A stretch of DNA of 64,000 bases from Celeribacter indicus (GTDB lineage Bacteria > Pseudomonadota > Alphaproteobacteria > Rhodobacterales > Rhodobacteraceae). Shown in pieces: positions 1-8,968 of the stretch (the stretch's first letter is position 1; each line of letters begins with the position of its first letter). A program made the translations under genes and the position numbers. Below the pieces are notes generated by a model, which searched no databases, was not told where the DNA came from, and saw nothing but the letters and a program-made list of their open reading frames with translations. The DNA is taken from contig NZ_CP004393.1 in assembly GCF_000819565.1 (NCBI RefSeq), positions 4,092,001 through 4,156,000 of the forward strand, given 5' to 3'.

Positions 1-1
1 G

Positions 2-1240
2 CCGGAACCGTCGGCGGGCGACGCGCTTCTGTCCGGGCTGGAGACGAAACTGCCGCGGCACATGCTGCCGGAGGCGGTGATCGTGCTCGACAGGATGCCG
101 ACCAATCCCAACGCGAAGCTCGACCGCGCCGCCCTGCCCATGGCCGCACCGAAGGCGCGCAAGGGCGCCGGCGTCCCGCCCGAGGGCGCGACGGAGGAGA
201 CGATCCTCGCCATCTGGCGCGAGACCGTCGGCACCCCGGACATGGGCGTGACCGACGATTTCTTTGCCATGGGGGGCAAGTCGCTGCTCGCGCTCAAGGC
301 GCTCGCGGCGATGCGCAGGCACTGGCCCGCAACCGCGCTCACCATCGCCGATCTCTTCGATGCGCCCACGGTGCGCGCGATCGCCGCGCGGATCGAGGCG
401 GGCGGCGGGCAGACCGGGCGCACCGCCATCGCCCTCCGCGCCACGGGGACGAAACCGCGGCTCTACTGTTTCCCCGGCCTTCTGGTCTCCACCCGCGAAT
501 ACCTGCGCCTGACGGATTACCTCGGCCCGGACCAGCCGGTGACGGGCTTCCTGTGTCATTCGCTCAACGAGGAGAAGCGGCTCAATGTCTCGGTCGAGGA
601 GGTGGTGGCGGAGTATGTCGCCCATATCCGCGCGGAAAGCGCCGGCCGGCCGGTCGCCTTTCTCGGCTGGTCCTGGGGCGGCCTGCTCGCCTGGGAGGCG
701 GCGCGGCAATTGCAGGGTGAGGTCGACTTGCGCCTTCTGGGCATGGTCGATGTCTGCGATCTCGGCACGGATTTCATGCCGGGGGTCGCGCCGCAATTCG
801 CGGCCGGGGAGCGGGAGCGGCTCGAGGAGGAGCTGCGGGAATGGCTCGGCAAGACGAGGATGCGCGCGCAATGGGACCGGCTGATCGGCGCAATGGATGC
901 GGAATGCCATGCGCAATTCCTCCGCTTCATCGCAAACGAGAGGGATCCTCTGCCCTTCGACGGGCCGGAGATCTCGAGCCGCGAACATACGTTCTGGGTG
1001 CTCATCGACAACGCGCTTGTGTTCCGCCGCCACCGCCCCGGCCCGCTCGAGGTCCCCGTGGCCTCGTTCAGCGCGGGCGACAGCCTGAGCCGGGGGCTGA
1101 ACCTGGTGGACTGGCGCAGGCTCTCGCCGCAGGCCACCCCCGCCGAGGTTGTCGCGGGGACGAACCATCTCCACATCATTGGCGAAAGCCGGTTCCATGC
1201 CCGGTTCCGGGCCCGGCTGGAGGCGGCCTTCGGCGACTGA
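2..1240 (+). CDS. Non-ribosomal peptide synthetase, C-terminal part (A end - T - thioesterase), partial
   Basis: This is the 3' end of an NRPS gene that enters from the left edge, open from base 2. The first ~45 residues hold the end of an adenylation domain with the A10 motif NPNAKLDR. A thiolation domain follows with DDFFAMGGKSL, whose Ser carries phosphopantetheine (Lys replaces the usual His before it). A type I thioesterase of about 260 residues ends the protein: nucleophile elbow GWSWGG, and a likely catalytic His in NHLHIIGES. The thioesterase should release the finished peptide. The iron-siderophore importer, binding protein and TonB receptor next door suggest a siderophore product, which is an inference from context. 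An internal ATG at 62 is not the true start. A strong terminator follows at 1274. Confidence 0.93.
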   Translation, partial: PEPSAGDALLSGLETKLPRHMLPEAVIVLDRMPTNPNAKLDRAALPMAAPKARKGAGVPPEGATEETILAIWRETVGTPDMGVTDDFFAMGGKSLLALKALAAMRRHWPATALTIADLFDAPTVRAIAARIEAGGGQTGRTAIALRATGTKPRLYCFPGLLVSTREYLRLTDYLGPDQPVTGFLCHSLNEEKRLNVSVEEVVAEYVAHIRAESAGRPVAFLGWSWGGLLAWEAARQLQGEVDLRLLGMVDVCDLGTDFMPGVAPQFAAGERERLEEELREWLGKTRMRAQWDRLIGAMDAECHAQFLRFIANERDPLPFDGPEISSREHTFWVLIDNALVFRRHRPGPLEVPVASFSAGDSLSRGLNLVDWRRLSPQATPAEVVAGTNHLHIIGESRFHARFRARLEAAFGD

Positions 1241-1273
1241 GGGAAAGGCGGCCGTCCTGGCAAACCTGTTTCG

Positions 1274-1298
1274 GCTGGCCGCATCGCGGCCAGCTTTT
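1274..1298 (+). terminator. Rho-independent terminator after the NRPS
   Basis: There is a perfect 9-bp GC-rich stem, GCTGGCCGC / GCGGCCAGC, with a 3-nt loop followed by TTTT at 1295-1298. It lies 34 bases after the NRPS stop and ends the biosynthetic transcript. The rest of the gap to 1517 shows nothing else recognisable. Confidence 0.88.
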
Positions 1299-1517
1299 CG
1301 TCCGGACACGTGCCGGACCGCAACCGGCCATCCTGGTGTCGGTTTTGCCGTCCGACGCGCGTCCTGCCCTGAGGACGCTCGCGGCGGTCGGGCAGCGGCT
1401 GCGGCACCTGAAACCCGTCCTGCGCCTCTCCCCGGATGAAGGCCGAAGATAGTGGAGCCCGGCACGAATTTCTGCGGCGTGTGCGACAAGAGCACCGGCC
1501 GCCCTGTCCGCCCTCCG

Positions 1518-2300
1518 TCACTGGCACGGATAGACGACGGGACGGCCGAAGACCGGATCGGGATGCACCACCGCCTCGAGCCCGTAGAGACGCGCGACGG
1601 CCTCGGGTGTAATCGCCTCCGACGGCGTCCCGGACGTGACCGGCCGGCCATCGCACAGCGCCAGAAGATGATCGCAGAACCGCGCGGCGAGGGTCAGGTC
1701 GTGCAGGACCATGACGATGCGCCGGTCCTCCCGCACGGCAAGGTCACGCAACAGGTGCATGAGCCGGATCTGGTGCGGCAGGTCGAGATAGGAGGTCGGC
1801 TCGTCGAGCAGGATCACCTCCGTCTCCTGCGCGAGCGCCATGGCGATCCACGCCCTTTGACGCTGTCCGCCGGAGAGCGCGGTCAGCGGGCGGTGGCGCA
1901 AGGCGGTGAGCGCGGTGGCCTCCAACGCGCCGGAGACGGCGGCGCGGTCCGTCGCGGATGGCGGCAGGAACGGCCGGCGCCACGGTGTGCGCCCCTTGGC
2001 CACCAGCCCCTCGACCGTCATGTCGGAAAGCGCCGGCGGCTCCTGCGGCAGGAAGGCGATGCGCCGGGCGCGGTCAGTGGGCACGAGCGTCGAAAGCTCG
2101 GTGTCGCGCATGACGATGCGCCCCCGGTCCGGCGCCAGGAGCCCGCCGAGACAGCGCAAGAGGGTGGATTTGCCGCAGCCGTTCGGCCCGATGATGCCGG
2201 TGAGCCCCACATCCGGCAGCACGGCGGAAAACCCGTCATAGACGCGATGCGTCCCAAGCTGAAGCGTGAGATCGCGGATCTCGTAGAGCGGTGCGGTCAC
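1518..2300 (-). CDS. Iron-siderophore ABC transporter, ATP-binding protein (FecE/FhuC type)
   Basis: This 260-residue cytoplasmic ATPase would drive import of ferric siderophore through the two permeases encoded just upstream. Walker A is GPNGCGKST (about residues 38-46), the signature is LSGGQRQR and Walker B is VILLDEPTS, all in the order and spacing of the FecE/FhuC/BtuD family. The chosen start is the GTG at 2300, which overlaps the permease stop as GTGA and gives VTAPLYEIRDL. A longer in-frame start at 2336 would add 12 residues inside the upstream gene and is less likely. It is the last gene of a coupled operon running from 4224. Confidence 0.93.
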   Translation of the reverse strand: MTAPLYEIRDLTLQLGTHRVYDGFSAVLPDVGLTGIIGPNGCGKSTLLRCLGGLLAPDRGRIVMRDTELSTLVPTDRARRIAFLPQEPPALSDMTVEGLVAKGRTPWRRPFLPPSATDRAAVSGALEATALTALRHRPLTALSGGQRQRAWIAMALAQETEVILLDEPTSYLDLPHQIRLMHLLRDLAVREDRRIVMVLHDLTLAARFCDHLLALCDGRPVTSGTPSEAITPEAVARLYGLEAVVHPDPVFGRPVVYPCQ

Positions 2301-3241
2301 AGGGCGAGCCTCCGTTTTTCGCGGGCGAGGAACCAAATGAGATAGGGCGCGCCGATGAGCGTCATCACAAGCCCGGTCGGCAGGGTGACGAGCGGCGCGA
2401 TAAGCCGCGCGGCGAGATCGGCCGTGGTCAGCAGGCAGGCCCCCATCAGCGCGGCGGGCAAGAGCGCGGGGGGCTGCGCGCCGGTGACGGCACGCGCGAG
2501 CGGTGCCGCGGTGAAGGCCAGAAAGCCGACGGGACCGACGGCGAGGGTCGCGCCGGCGGTGAGCAGCGCGACCACGGCCAGGCTCATGAGGCGGACGCCC
2601 CCGAGGCCGACCCCGAGCCCGCGCATCACGTCGTCGCCGAGCCAGAGCGTGTTCAGCCGGTGCGCCTGCCAGACGGTCACGATCACCGCGCCGGAGAGCA
2701 CGGCGAAGAGCGGCCCGGCGGTGCCGGGATCGGCCCGCGCGAGAGAGCCCGAAAGCCAGAGCATCATCTGCCCGGCCTGCGCCTCGGGCGCGCGCAACAG
2801 CAGGACGGTCGTGGCCGCCGCCGCGGTCGCGCCCGTGCCGATCCCGTAGAGGACGAAGGCGACCGGCCCCTGACCCCGCGCAAGGACACTGACGACGGCC
2901 AGCGCACAGATAGCCCCAAGCATTTCGCCCGTCAGCAGGGGCAGCCCCGCGGACAGCGCGAGCATATGCCCCAGCCCGGCGCCCTGCACGAGGCCGATCA
3001 CGTCGGGGGTCGCCAGCGGATTGCGCGTCAGCCCCTGCATCAGCGCGCCCGCGAGCCCGAGCGACGCCCCTGCCCCGATAGCCAGAAGCACACGCGGCCC
3101 GCGCAGGACGTGGATGACGAAATCCTCCCCGGACCAGAGGCCGCGCCAGAGTTCCGCGGGCGACAGCCAGTCGCGGCCGCCCGCCAGGGCAACCACGCTC
3201 ACGACGAGCAGCGCGAGCAAGAGGGTGAGCACGGGCCTCAT
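2297..3241 (-). CDS. Iron-siderophore ABC transporter permease (FecD type)
   Basis: This 314-residue inner-membrane permease of the FecCD family is rich in hydrophobic helices. It has the family hallmark GxxLGLAGALMQGLTRNPLATPDVIG near residue 60, and the C-terminal GLVMTLIGAPYLIWFLAREKR that contacts the ATPase. It pairs with the permease encoded upstream to form the channel. Its ATG overlaps the upstream stop by four bases (3238-3241) and its own stop overlaps the ATPase GTG, so the three genes are translationally coupled. Confidence 0.93.
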   Translation of the reverse strand: MRPVLTLLLALLVVSVVALAGGRDWLSPAELWRGLWSGEDFVIHVLRGPRVLLAIGAGASLGLAGALMQGLTRNPLATPDVIGLVQGAGLGHMLALSAGLPLLTGEMLGAICALAVVSVLARGQGPVAFVLYGIGTGATAAAATTVLLLRAPEAQAGQMMLWLSGSLARADPGTAGPLFAVLSGAVIVTVWQAHRLNTLWLGDDVMRGLGVGLGGVRLMSLAVVALLTAGATLAVGPVGFLAFTAAPLARAVTGAQPPALLPAALMGACLLTTADLAARLIAPLVTLPTGLVMTLIGAPYLIWFLAREKRRLAL

Positions 3242-4224
3242 GCAGCCTGTCCCCGGTTCAGGAGGCGGCGCAGGACAACGATCAGGGCCGGTCCGCCGCA
3301 GAGCGCGGCGAGGATGCCCGCCTCCACCTCGCCGGGCGGGGCCACGACCCGCCCGGCGGTGTCCGCCAGCAAGAGCGCGGTGGCGCCGAGTGGAACGGCC
3401 AGAAGATAGCTGTGCCTCAGATCGCCCCGCGCCACGCCGCGCGCCACGAATGGCACGAGCAGGCCGAGGAAGGCGAGCGGGCCGGCAATGGCGACGCTCG
3501 CCCCGCTCAGGCCGGTGACATGGGCGAGCGTCAGCGCGACCGTACGCACCGGGCTGCGCCCGAGGCTGTCGCTGGTCTGGGCGCCGAGGCTCAGCAGTTC
3601 GAGCCGGCCGCAGAGGAAAAACCCGGAGAGGAGCAACAGCGTGATCGCCCCCAGCGCCGGCGCCTCGCCGCGCGCCACCGCCGGGATCGCCCCGGAAAGC
3701 CAGCGCAGGTAGCGCGCCTGCATCTCCGCATCCGTCAGGATGAGCGCGGAGGCGAGCGACAGGCAGAGTGCCTCAATCGCGAGGCCCGCCAGGGGCAGGC
3801 GCAGCGCGATCCCTTCCATGCCGGTGGCCGAAACGCCCCCGGCCAGCCGCCAGAGCGCGAGCCCCGAGGCTGCGGCGCCGAGGGAGGCGGCGACGAGCAC
3901 TGCCCCGCCGCCCGTCGCGCCAGGGGCGAGATAGGCCAGCGCGACGGCCGCGAGGGCGGCGCCCGCATTCACCCCGGTGATGCCCGGATCGGCCAGTGGA
4001 TTTCGAGTCAGCGCCTGGAGCATGAGTCCTGAAATGGCCAGCGCGGCGCCGACGGCCATGGCACAGGCCGTCCGGAACAGACGGCTCTCCAAAATGCCGC
4101 GGGTGTCGGACCACAGCGCTCCGACACCAAGATCGGCGGACCCGAAACGCAGGGACAGGAATAGCGCGGCACAGAGGCCGAGACAGGCAAGGAACAGCAG
4201 GGCGGGAAAGGAACAACGCGACAT
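3238..4224 (-). CDS. Iron-siderophore ABC transporter permease (FecC type)
   Basis: This 328-residue polytopic membrane protein is a paralogue of the next gene and the second half of the permease heterodimer. It carries the FecCD motif ALAISGLMLQALTRNPLADPGITG around residue 60. A C-terminal cytoplasmic stretch, PPGEVEAGILAALCGGPALIVVLRR, matches the ATPase-coupling end of the family. It is the first gene of the leftward operon. The 157-bp gap to the divergent binding-protein gene must hold both promoters. Confidence 0.93.
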   Translation of the reverse strand: MSRCSFPALLFLACLGLCAALFLSLRFGSADLGVGALWSDTRGILESRLFRTACAMAVGAALAISGLMLQALTRNPLADPGITGVNAGAALAAVALAYLAPGATGGGAVLVAASLGAAASGLALWRLAGGVSATGMEGIALRLPLAGLAIEALCLSLASALILTDAEMQARYLRWLSGAIPAVARGEAPALGAITLLLLSGFFLCGRLELLSLGAQTSDSLGRSPVRTVALTLAHVTGLSGASVAIAGPLAFLGLLVPFVARGVARGDLRHSYLLAVPLGATALLLADTAGRVVAPPGEVEAGILAALCGGPALIVVLRRLLNRGQAA

Positions 4225-4307
4225 GGGAGACCGGAGTTGGGTTGCTGCTGGCGCGTCGCTTGCCCGTTTGCCCTATCGTGGATCGGCCCGGCTCGCAAGG
4301 GCGCGGC

Positions 4308-4336
4308 TTGACAGCACGCCGGGTTCGGGAAATGAC
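4308..4336 (+). promoter_or_regulatory. Possible promoter for the siderophore-binding protein
   Basis: A consensus -35 hexamer TTGACA sits at 4308-4313, and 17 bases later there is a poor -10 (AATGAC, 4331-4336). It lies in the divergent gap between the permease and binding-protein genes. I could not identify a Fur, RirA or Irr site with confidence. Confidence 0.35.
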
Positions 4337-4381
4337 TGGGGCACCGAGCCGCGCGCCAGGCCCCACCCCACGGAGGATGTC

Positions 4382-5341
4382 ATGCGCCCGGTCCTGTCTT
4401 TCTGTCTCCTGCTCTCCACCCTGCTCGCTATCCTGCCGCTGACGCTTTCGGCGGAGCCCGTGACCGTCACGCACAAATACGGCACCGTTACGCTGGAGAC
4501 GCCGCCCGCGCGCGTGGTCTCCGTCGGCTATCACGAACAGGATTTCCTCTATGCGCTCGGCATCGCCCCCGTGGGGGTGCATGAATGGTTCGGCGGCCGC
4601 CCCCATGCGACGTGGATCTGGGCCGAGGAGGCGCGCGCGGCGCTCGGCGCTCAGCCGGAGGTGCAGCGCGGCTTCGAGATCGACCTGGAATGGGTCTGGC
4701 AGCAAAAGCCCGATCTGATCGTGGCGACCTTCGCGCCGCTCGACAAGGGAACCTACGAGACCCTGTCGCGGATCGCGCCCGTGCTCGGCCCACCCGCCGG
4801 CCATGCCGACTGGACTGCGCCCTGGCAGGAGGAACTGCGCCTCATCGCCGCGGCCACAGACCGCAGCGCGAAGGCCGAGGAGGTGATCGCGCAGGTCGAG
4901 GGCACGCTCGACGCCCTCGCCGCGGACCATCCCGAACTCGCCGGTCGGGAGGCGGCGGTGGTCTACCTGTCGGAGACCGAGCTCATCGGCTACGGCTCCG
5001 GCGACGGCGCCAACCGGATGCTGGCGGATCTCGGGCTGAGGGTCCCGGCCGAATTCGACGAAATGGTGACCGGGGCCGGGAATTTCTCCGTGAGCCTCGA
5101 GCGGCTCGACATCTTCGACCGCGACGTGGCGCTCTGGCTGACCGAGGGCCGCGGGCGGGAAATGATCGAAACCCTCCCCGCCTATCGCGACAGCGGACTT
5201 GCGCGCGAGAACCGCTCCGTCTGGGCGGATGAGGACGAAATGGGCGCGATGAGCTTCCAGTCGCCGCTCTCCATCCCCTGGGCGGCCAAACGGCTCTTGC
5301 CGCGCCTTGCAAAGGCGGTCACGGGTCGATCACGAGATTGA
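4382..5341 (+). CDS. Iron-siderophore ABC transporter substrate-binding protein
   Basis: This 319-residue periplasmic protein would deliver ferric siderophore to the FecCD-type permeases encoded divergently. A signal peptide of about 23 residues (a hydrophobic LLLSTLLAILPLTLS run, then Ala-Glu-Pro) leads into the family opening KYGTVTLETPPARVVSVGYHEQD. Trp- and His-rich patches (HEWFGGRPHATWIW) are typical of FhuD/FepB-like pockets. The start is the ATG at 4382 because a good GGAGG lies at 4371-4376. The frame is open further upstream, but that part is antisense to the permease gene. The receptor gene follows 82 bases on. Confidence 0.92.
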   Translation: MRPVLSFCLLLSTLLAILPLTLSAEPVTVTHKYGTVTLETPPARVVSVGYHEQDFLYALGIAPVGVHEWFGGRPHATWIWAEEARAALGAQPEVQRGFEIDLEWVWQQKPDLIVATFAPLDKGTYETLSRIAPVLGPPAGHADWTAPWQEELRLIAAATDRSAKAEEVIAQVEGTLDALAADHPELAGREAAVVYLSETELIGYGSGDGANRMLADLGLRVPAEFDEMVTGAGNFSVSLERLDIFDRDVALWLTEGRGREMIETLPAYRDSGLARENRSVWADEDEMGAMSFQSPLSIPWAAKRLLPRLAKAVTGRSRD

Positions 5342-5423
5342 CACCGCGCATAACATCCGTAGGTTGCACCCACCCAGGAGCTCCCAGGCAACCAGATGTC
5401 ACACAGCTTCGGGAGCTCCTTCC

Positions 5424-7604
5424 ATGATATCCTCGGACAGAGGTCTTTCTCCGCGCGTCGCCGCGAAACGTCACCTGCTTTGCCACACCGCGCTCATCGG
5501 CCTGCTGGCGAGCGGCCTTCCCGCCCAGGCACAGGATGAGGCCGGCGTGGTCGAGCTGATGCCCATCGTGGTGCAGAACAAGCTCGCCTATTCCGGCGCG
5601 ATCGACGGCTACCTCGCCCCGGCCACCGAAACCGGCGTGAAATCCGGCGTGCCCCTGGCCGAGGTGCCGCAGTCCATCACCGTCGTGACCTCGACCGAAC
5701 TCGAGGCTCGCGCGCCGCGCCAGGTCGAGGACAGCATCGCCTATGTCGCGGGCGTCCTGCCCTCCACCTGGGGGACGGACGACCGTTACGACCAGTTCTC
5801 GATCCGGGGCTTCGACATGGGACCCTATGCGCTCTATCGTGACGGGCTGCCGCAAAAGGCGCTGAGCTTCTCGGGCTTCACCGTCGATCCCTACATGATC
5901 GAGCGCGTCGATGTGCTGCGCGGTCCGGCGGGGGTGCTCTATGGCTCCAACGACGCGGGCGGCATGGTCAACCTTGTGACCAAGCGCCCCGTCTTCGACA
6001 GTCTCGGCGAAACGCGACTGTCATATGACAGCAACGGCACCGGATCCGTCGGTTTCGACTGGTCGGATGTCCTGAGCCCCGACGGGGCCGTCGCCGGGCG
6101 GATCACGGGACTGGTGCGCGACGGCGAAACCGAGGTGGACCGCTCCGAGAACGACCGCAGCTTCCTCTCGGCCAGCCTCACATGGGCACCGACGGATGAC
6201 ACCGCTCTGACGATACTCGGTCATGTTCAGCGGGACTCGCTCACGCCGCTGACCATCACTCCGGTCAATGGCGAGGATATCGACCCGAGCTGGGGCCGCG
6301 TGCCCGGCGACTATGCCTACCGGCAGTCGGATTACAATTTCTTCGAGACCGAACAGGAAACCATCGGCTGGGAGCTGACGCACAGCTTCACTCCCGAGCT
6401 GACGCTGAACCAGCGACTGCGCTATGCCGATCAGTCCACGGATTATGCGCAGCTCGATTTCGGATCCGCCCAGGCGGATGGCCTGCATTACTACGCCTTC
6501 CACAACGAGGAACGGGCCCGGACCCTCGGCATCGACACGAACCTGTCCTGGACACGCGGCTTCGGGGCGGCCGAAAACACGCTCACTGCCGGGGTGGATT
6601 ACCAGCATTCGCGCTATCGGGTGGCGCAGAAGCTCGACTATTCCGAATATATCGTGCCCTACGACGACCCGGAGTTCGACTTTCCCGTCTCCGATCCCAT
6701 CGACGGCTCGACGACACGAACCACCTATGTCGAGAAGGGCCTCTATCTCCAGGACCACATCGACTTCGGACAGGGCACGACGGTGACCGCGGGCCTGCGC
6801 CACAGCTGGTTCGAGACCAAGGCCGAAGATCTAGACAACGACACGGAAGACAGTCAGGATAATTCCGCTACAACGGGCATGATCGGCCTGACCCATGACT
6901 TCGCCAACGGTCTGACGCCCTATGCCAGCTACACCGAAGGCTTCATCCAGAACGTCGGGACGACCCTCGAGGGCGATGTGCTCGATCCCTCCGAGAGCAC
7001 GCAATGGGAGCTCGGCCTGCGCTACGCGCCCACGGCAGACCTGATCCTGAGCGCCGCCCTGTTCGATCTACGCAAGACCAATGTCAAGGAATACGACACC
7101 CGCGACACGACATGGTCAAGCTTCCTGCAAGCCGGCGAGGTCCGGTCGCGGGGGCTCGAGCTGGAGGCCCGCGGTCGCCTGAGCGCCAGGCTCCAGGGCA
7201 CGGCAAGCTACACCTATCTCGACACCGAAATCACCAAGAGCGTGATGCGGGACGACCCGGATGCCGGGACTGTCGACATACGGGGCAACGAAAACAATTT
7301 CGCCCCGAACCACCAACTCTCGCTCTGGCTCGACTACGATGCCTCCGCCCTTCTGCCCGGCCTCAGCCTCGGCGGCGGCCTGCGCTCCGTCTCCTCCTAT
7401 TACGCGACGCAGGAGAACGGCCGGCGGACCTCGGGCTACACGCTCGCGGATCTCGCAGTCAGCTACGAGGTATCGGATTTCTCCATCGACCTCGGTGTGA
7501 CCAATCTCTTTGACGAGGACTATTACAGCATGTGCTACGACGATTACGGCTGTACCAGGGGCGAAGGGCGGATCGTCACGCTCTCCCTCCAGCGGAGCTT
7601 CTGA
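5424..7604 (+). CDS. TonB-dependent siderophore receptor
   Basis: This 726-residue outer-membrane receptor belongs to the FhuA/FpvA-like siderophore group. A signal peptide ends near AQA (residue ~37), followed by a TonB box (ELMPIVVQ). The plug domain has VPQSITVV and ERVDVLRGPAGVLYGS, and a 22-strand barrel ends in the C-terminal Phe of LSLQRSF, the usual assembly signal. It captures ferric siderophore for the binding protein and ABC importer beside it. The start is the ATG at 5424, behind GGGAG at 5411. The frame is open further upstream, but the residues before this Met do not look like a signal peptide. Confidence 0.95.
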   Translation: MISSDRGLSPRVAAKRHLLCHTALIGLLASGLPAQAQDEAGVVELMPIVVQNKLAYSGAIDGYLAPATETGVKSGVPLAEVPQSITVVTSTELEARAPRQVEDSIAYVAGVLPSTWGTDDRYDQFSIRGFDMGPYALYRDGLPQKALSFSGFTVDPYMIERVDVLRGPAGVLYGSNDAGGMVNLVTKRPVFDSLGETRLSYDSNGTGSVGFDWSDVLSPDGAVAGRITGLVRDGETEVDRSENDRSFLSASLTWAPTDDTALTILGHVQRDSLTPLTITPVNGEDIDPSWGRVPGDYAYRQSDYNFFETEQETIGWELTHSFTPELTLNQRLRYADQSTDYAQLDFGSAQADGLHYYAFHNEERARTLGIDTNLSWTRGFGAAENTLTAGVDYQHSRYRVAQKLDYSEYIVPYDDPEFDFPVSDPIDGSTTRTTYVEKGLYLQDHIDFGQGTTVTAGLRHSWFETKAEDLDNDTEDSQDNSATTGMIGLTHDFANGLTPYASYTEGFIQNVGTTLEGDVLDPSESTQWELGLRYAPTADLILSAALFDLRKTNVKEYDTRDTTWSSFLQAGEVRSRGLELEARGRLSARLQGTASYTYLDTEITKSVMRDDPDAGTVDIRGNENNFAPNHQLSLWLDYDASALLPGLSLGGGLRSVSSYYATQENGRRTSGYTLADLAVSYEVSDFSIDLGVTNLFDEDYYSMCYDDYGCTRGEGRIVTLSLQRSF

Positions 7605-7608
7605 AACC

Positions 7609-7640
7609 GGCGCGCCGTCTGCGCTCTGCGCAGCGGCGCC
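7609..7640 (+). terminator. Weak terminator-like hairpin after the receptor gene
   Basis: CTGCGC-TCT-GCGCAG (7619-7633) is flanked by further GC pairing (GGCGC / GGCGCC). It lies just after the receptor stop but has no T-run, so its role as a terminator is uncertain. Confidence 0.4.
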
Positions 7641-7995
7641 GCCCTACGTCCCGGACCTGTCCACCTTCGCTCCGCGGGATGTAGAAGACGACGGTGTCCC
7701 AATTCATCCGCAAGCCCGACTACGCGAGCGATGAAGAGGCACGGCACTAGGTGCGGACAGAACGGGCAATCGGATCGCGGCTCCAGCTCTCGTCCCGCAA
7801 GCCGCCTCATAACGTTCCTGCCGTCGTCACGAGGGCCTGCCCCGGCCAGAGTGCCTGATATCTCATGCCCTCTCGCACAGGACGCCGCACATGGCGGAAA
7901 TCCCGAAGATTTCCACCTCCCCCGCGGGTTGTGTTGGCCCCAACAAGAAAACGCCATCAACGTCACTCGAGCCCGCCGCAAGCTATTGAAATAAT
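7641..7995. other. Gene-free stretch between the receptor gene and the hipA fragment
   Basis: No convincing gene was found in these 355 bases. Short open frames are present on both strands but have no recognisable domain, signal or ribosome site. The last 60 bases before the hipA stop are AT-richer than the surroundings. The end of hipA appears to have been lost here, so this may be a recombination scar. Confidence 0.5.
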
Positions 7996-8902
7996 TTATC
8001 TCATAAAATCTACTTCGAGCTTTGGGCTGCCAGTTTGTCCTTTTGGCACAGGATTAATGCCCATCGAGGCCGGGGACAGCGACCATCCAGCCCTGCCACG
8101 CCAGAGGAAGCCGTGGTTGCGCAAATGATCGTCGACGTTGGAGATCAGCACGCTGAAGACAACACGGCGGTACAAGGCCTGGGCATCGGTCTTGCCCTGT
8201 GCGCCATGCTCAGCCAGAGCGTCGACGATCTCCGGATAGCTTCCGCGTTCGCCATCCTTGGCGCCCATCATCGCCATCGCTGACAGGAACGGGATCCGCA
8301 AGGCGCCCTCGCGATCGAACCGCCGCGACAGCATGACCTTCTTGCCCGCCACATCGATGAGCTCGTGGTGCGGCGTGACCATGCCAGCCTGGCCAGCCAA
8401 TCGGAGAGCGACCTCCTCCCATGTCTCCATGCTGTATTCGTCAGTTTCCTTCGGGAACTTGGCGATGGAAAGATGACCATGCTGATCAATCACCGACGCC
8501 TTCGGACGCGCGCCGCCGAGCGATGAGCCAGGCGCAAAGATGAGCTGGAGGTCCTCGTCGGTTTCCTCATCCCGCAGGATCCTTTCGGTGACCTGAAGCA
8601 GGCGTCCGAGATCAATCAGGGCCGGAATCCCCACGCGGATCGGCGCCAGGAACGGCTCTTCTCCCACCCGGCGAAAGCGAAGGGCGCCAAGCCGGGTCTC
8701 GTCGGCCACATCAAGAAGGTAATCGCTTTCGGTCAGCGTGCGCACGGCACGGCGATCACGCTCGGCGCTGCGTCGCTCCGCGCGCTGCATGAGGCGGCGC
8801 CCCCAGGTGTCGGGCGCGGAGTCGCCGATCGAGCCAAAGGTCGACAGCCCCGCCGGGGGGGCAAAAGCGCCACGCGTAAGCAAAAGAGCCACGCGTAAGA
8901 GA
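7996..8902 (-). pseudogene. hipA: hipA-like kinase toxin, 3' fragment separated from its 5' end by the IS
   Basis: This is about 300 codons of a HipA-family Ser/Thr kinase (type II toxin-antitoxin or persistence family). Visible are LTRGAFAPPAG, GSIGDSAPDTWGRR, the ATP-loop region SLGGARPKASV, and the catalytic NVDDHLRNHGF. The N-terminus is missing here but is found at 10486-10643, on the other side of the IS110-family element. At the break a 19-bp unit (CTTACGCGTGGC..) is tandemly duplicated, which shifts frame. The 3' end also looks cut: after SPASMGINPVP the family usually continues for ~80 residues, but the frame stops in 20. An intact reading frame from the GTG at 8892 exists, but it lacks the N-terminal domain. 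Confidence 0.87.
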
Positions 8903-8968
8903 TCCTATGGAGCGTGTCGCGCCGCCTGTTACGGTTCGACGTGTTGAACCGAAACAGGAGAAAGGGCG

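Noticed and set aside
7996..8892. Intact small hipA gene starting at GTG 8892
   Set aside because: The N-terminal domain is missing and is found across the IS, a duplicated 19-mer disrupts the joint, and the C-terminus is short, so it is treated as a pseudogene fragment.
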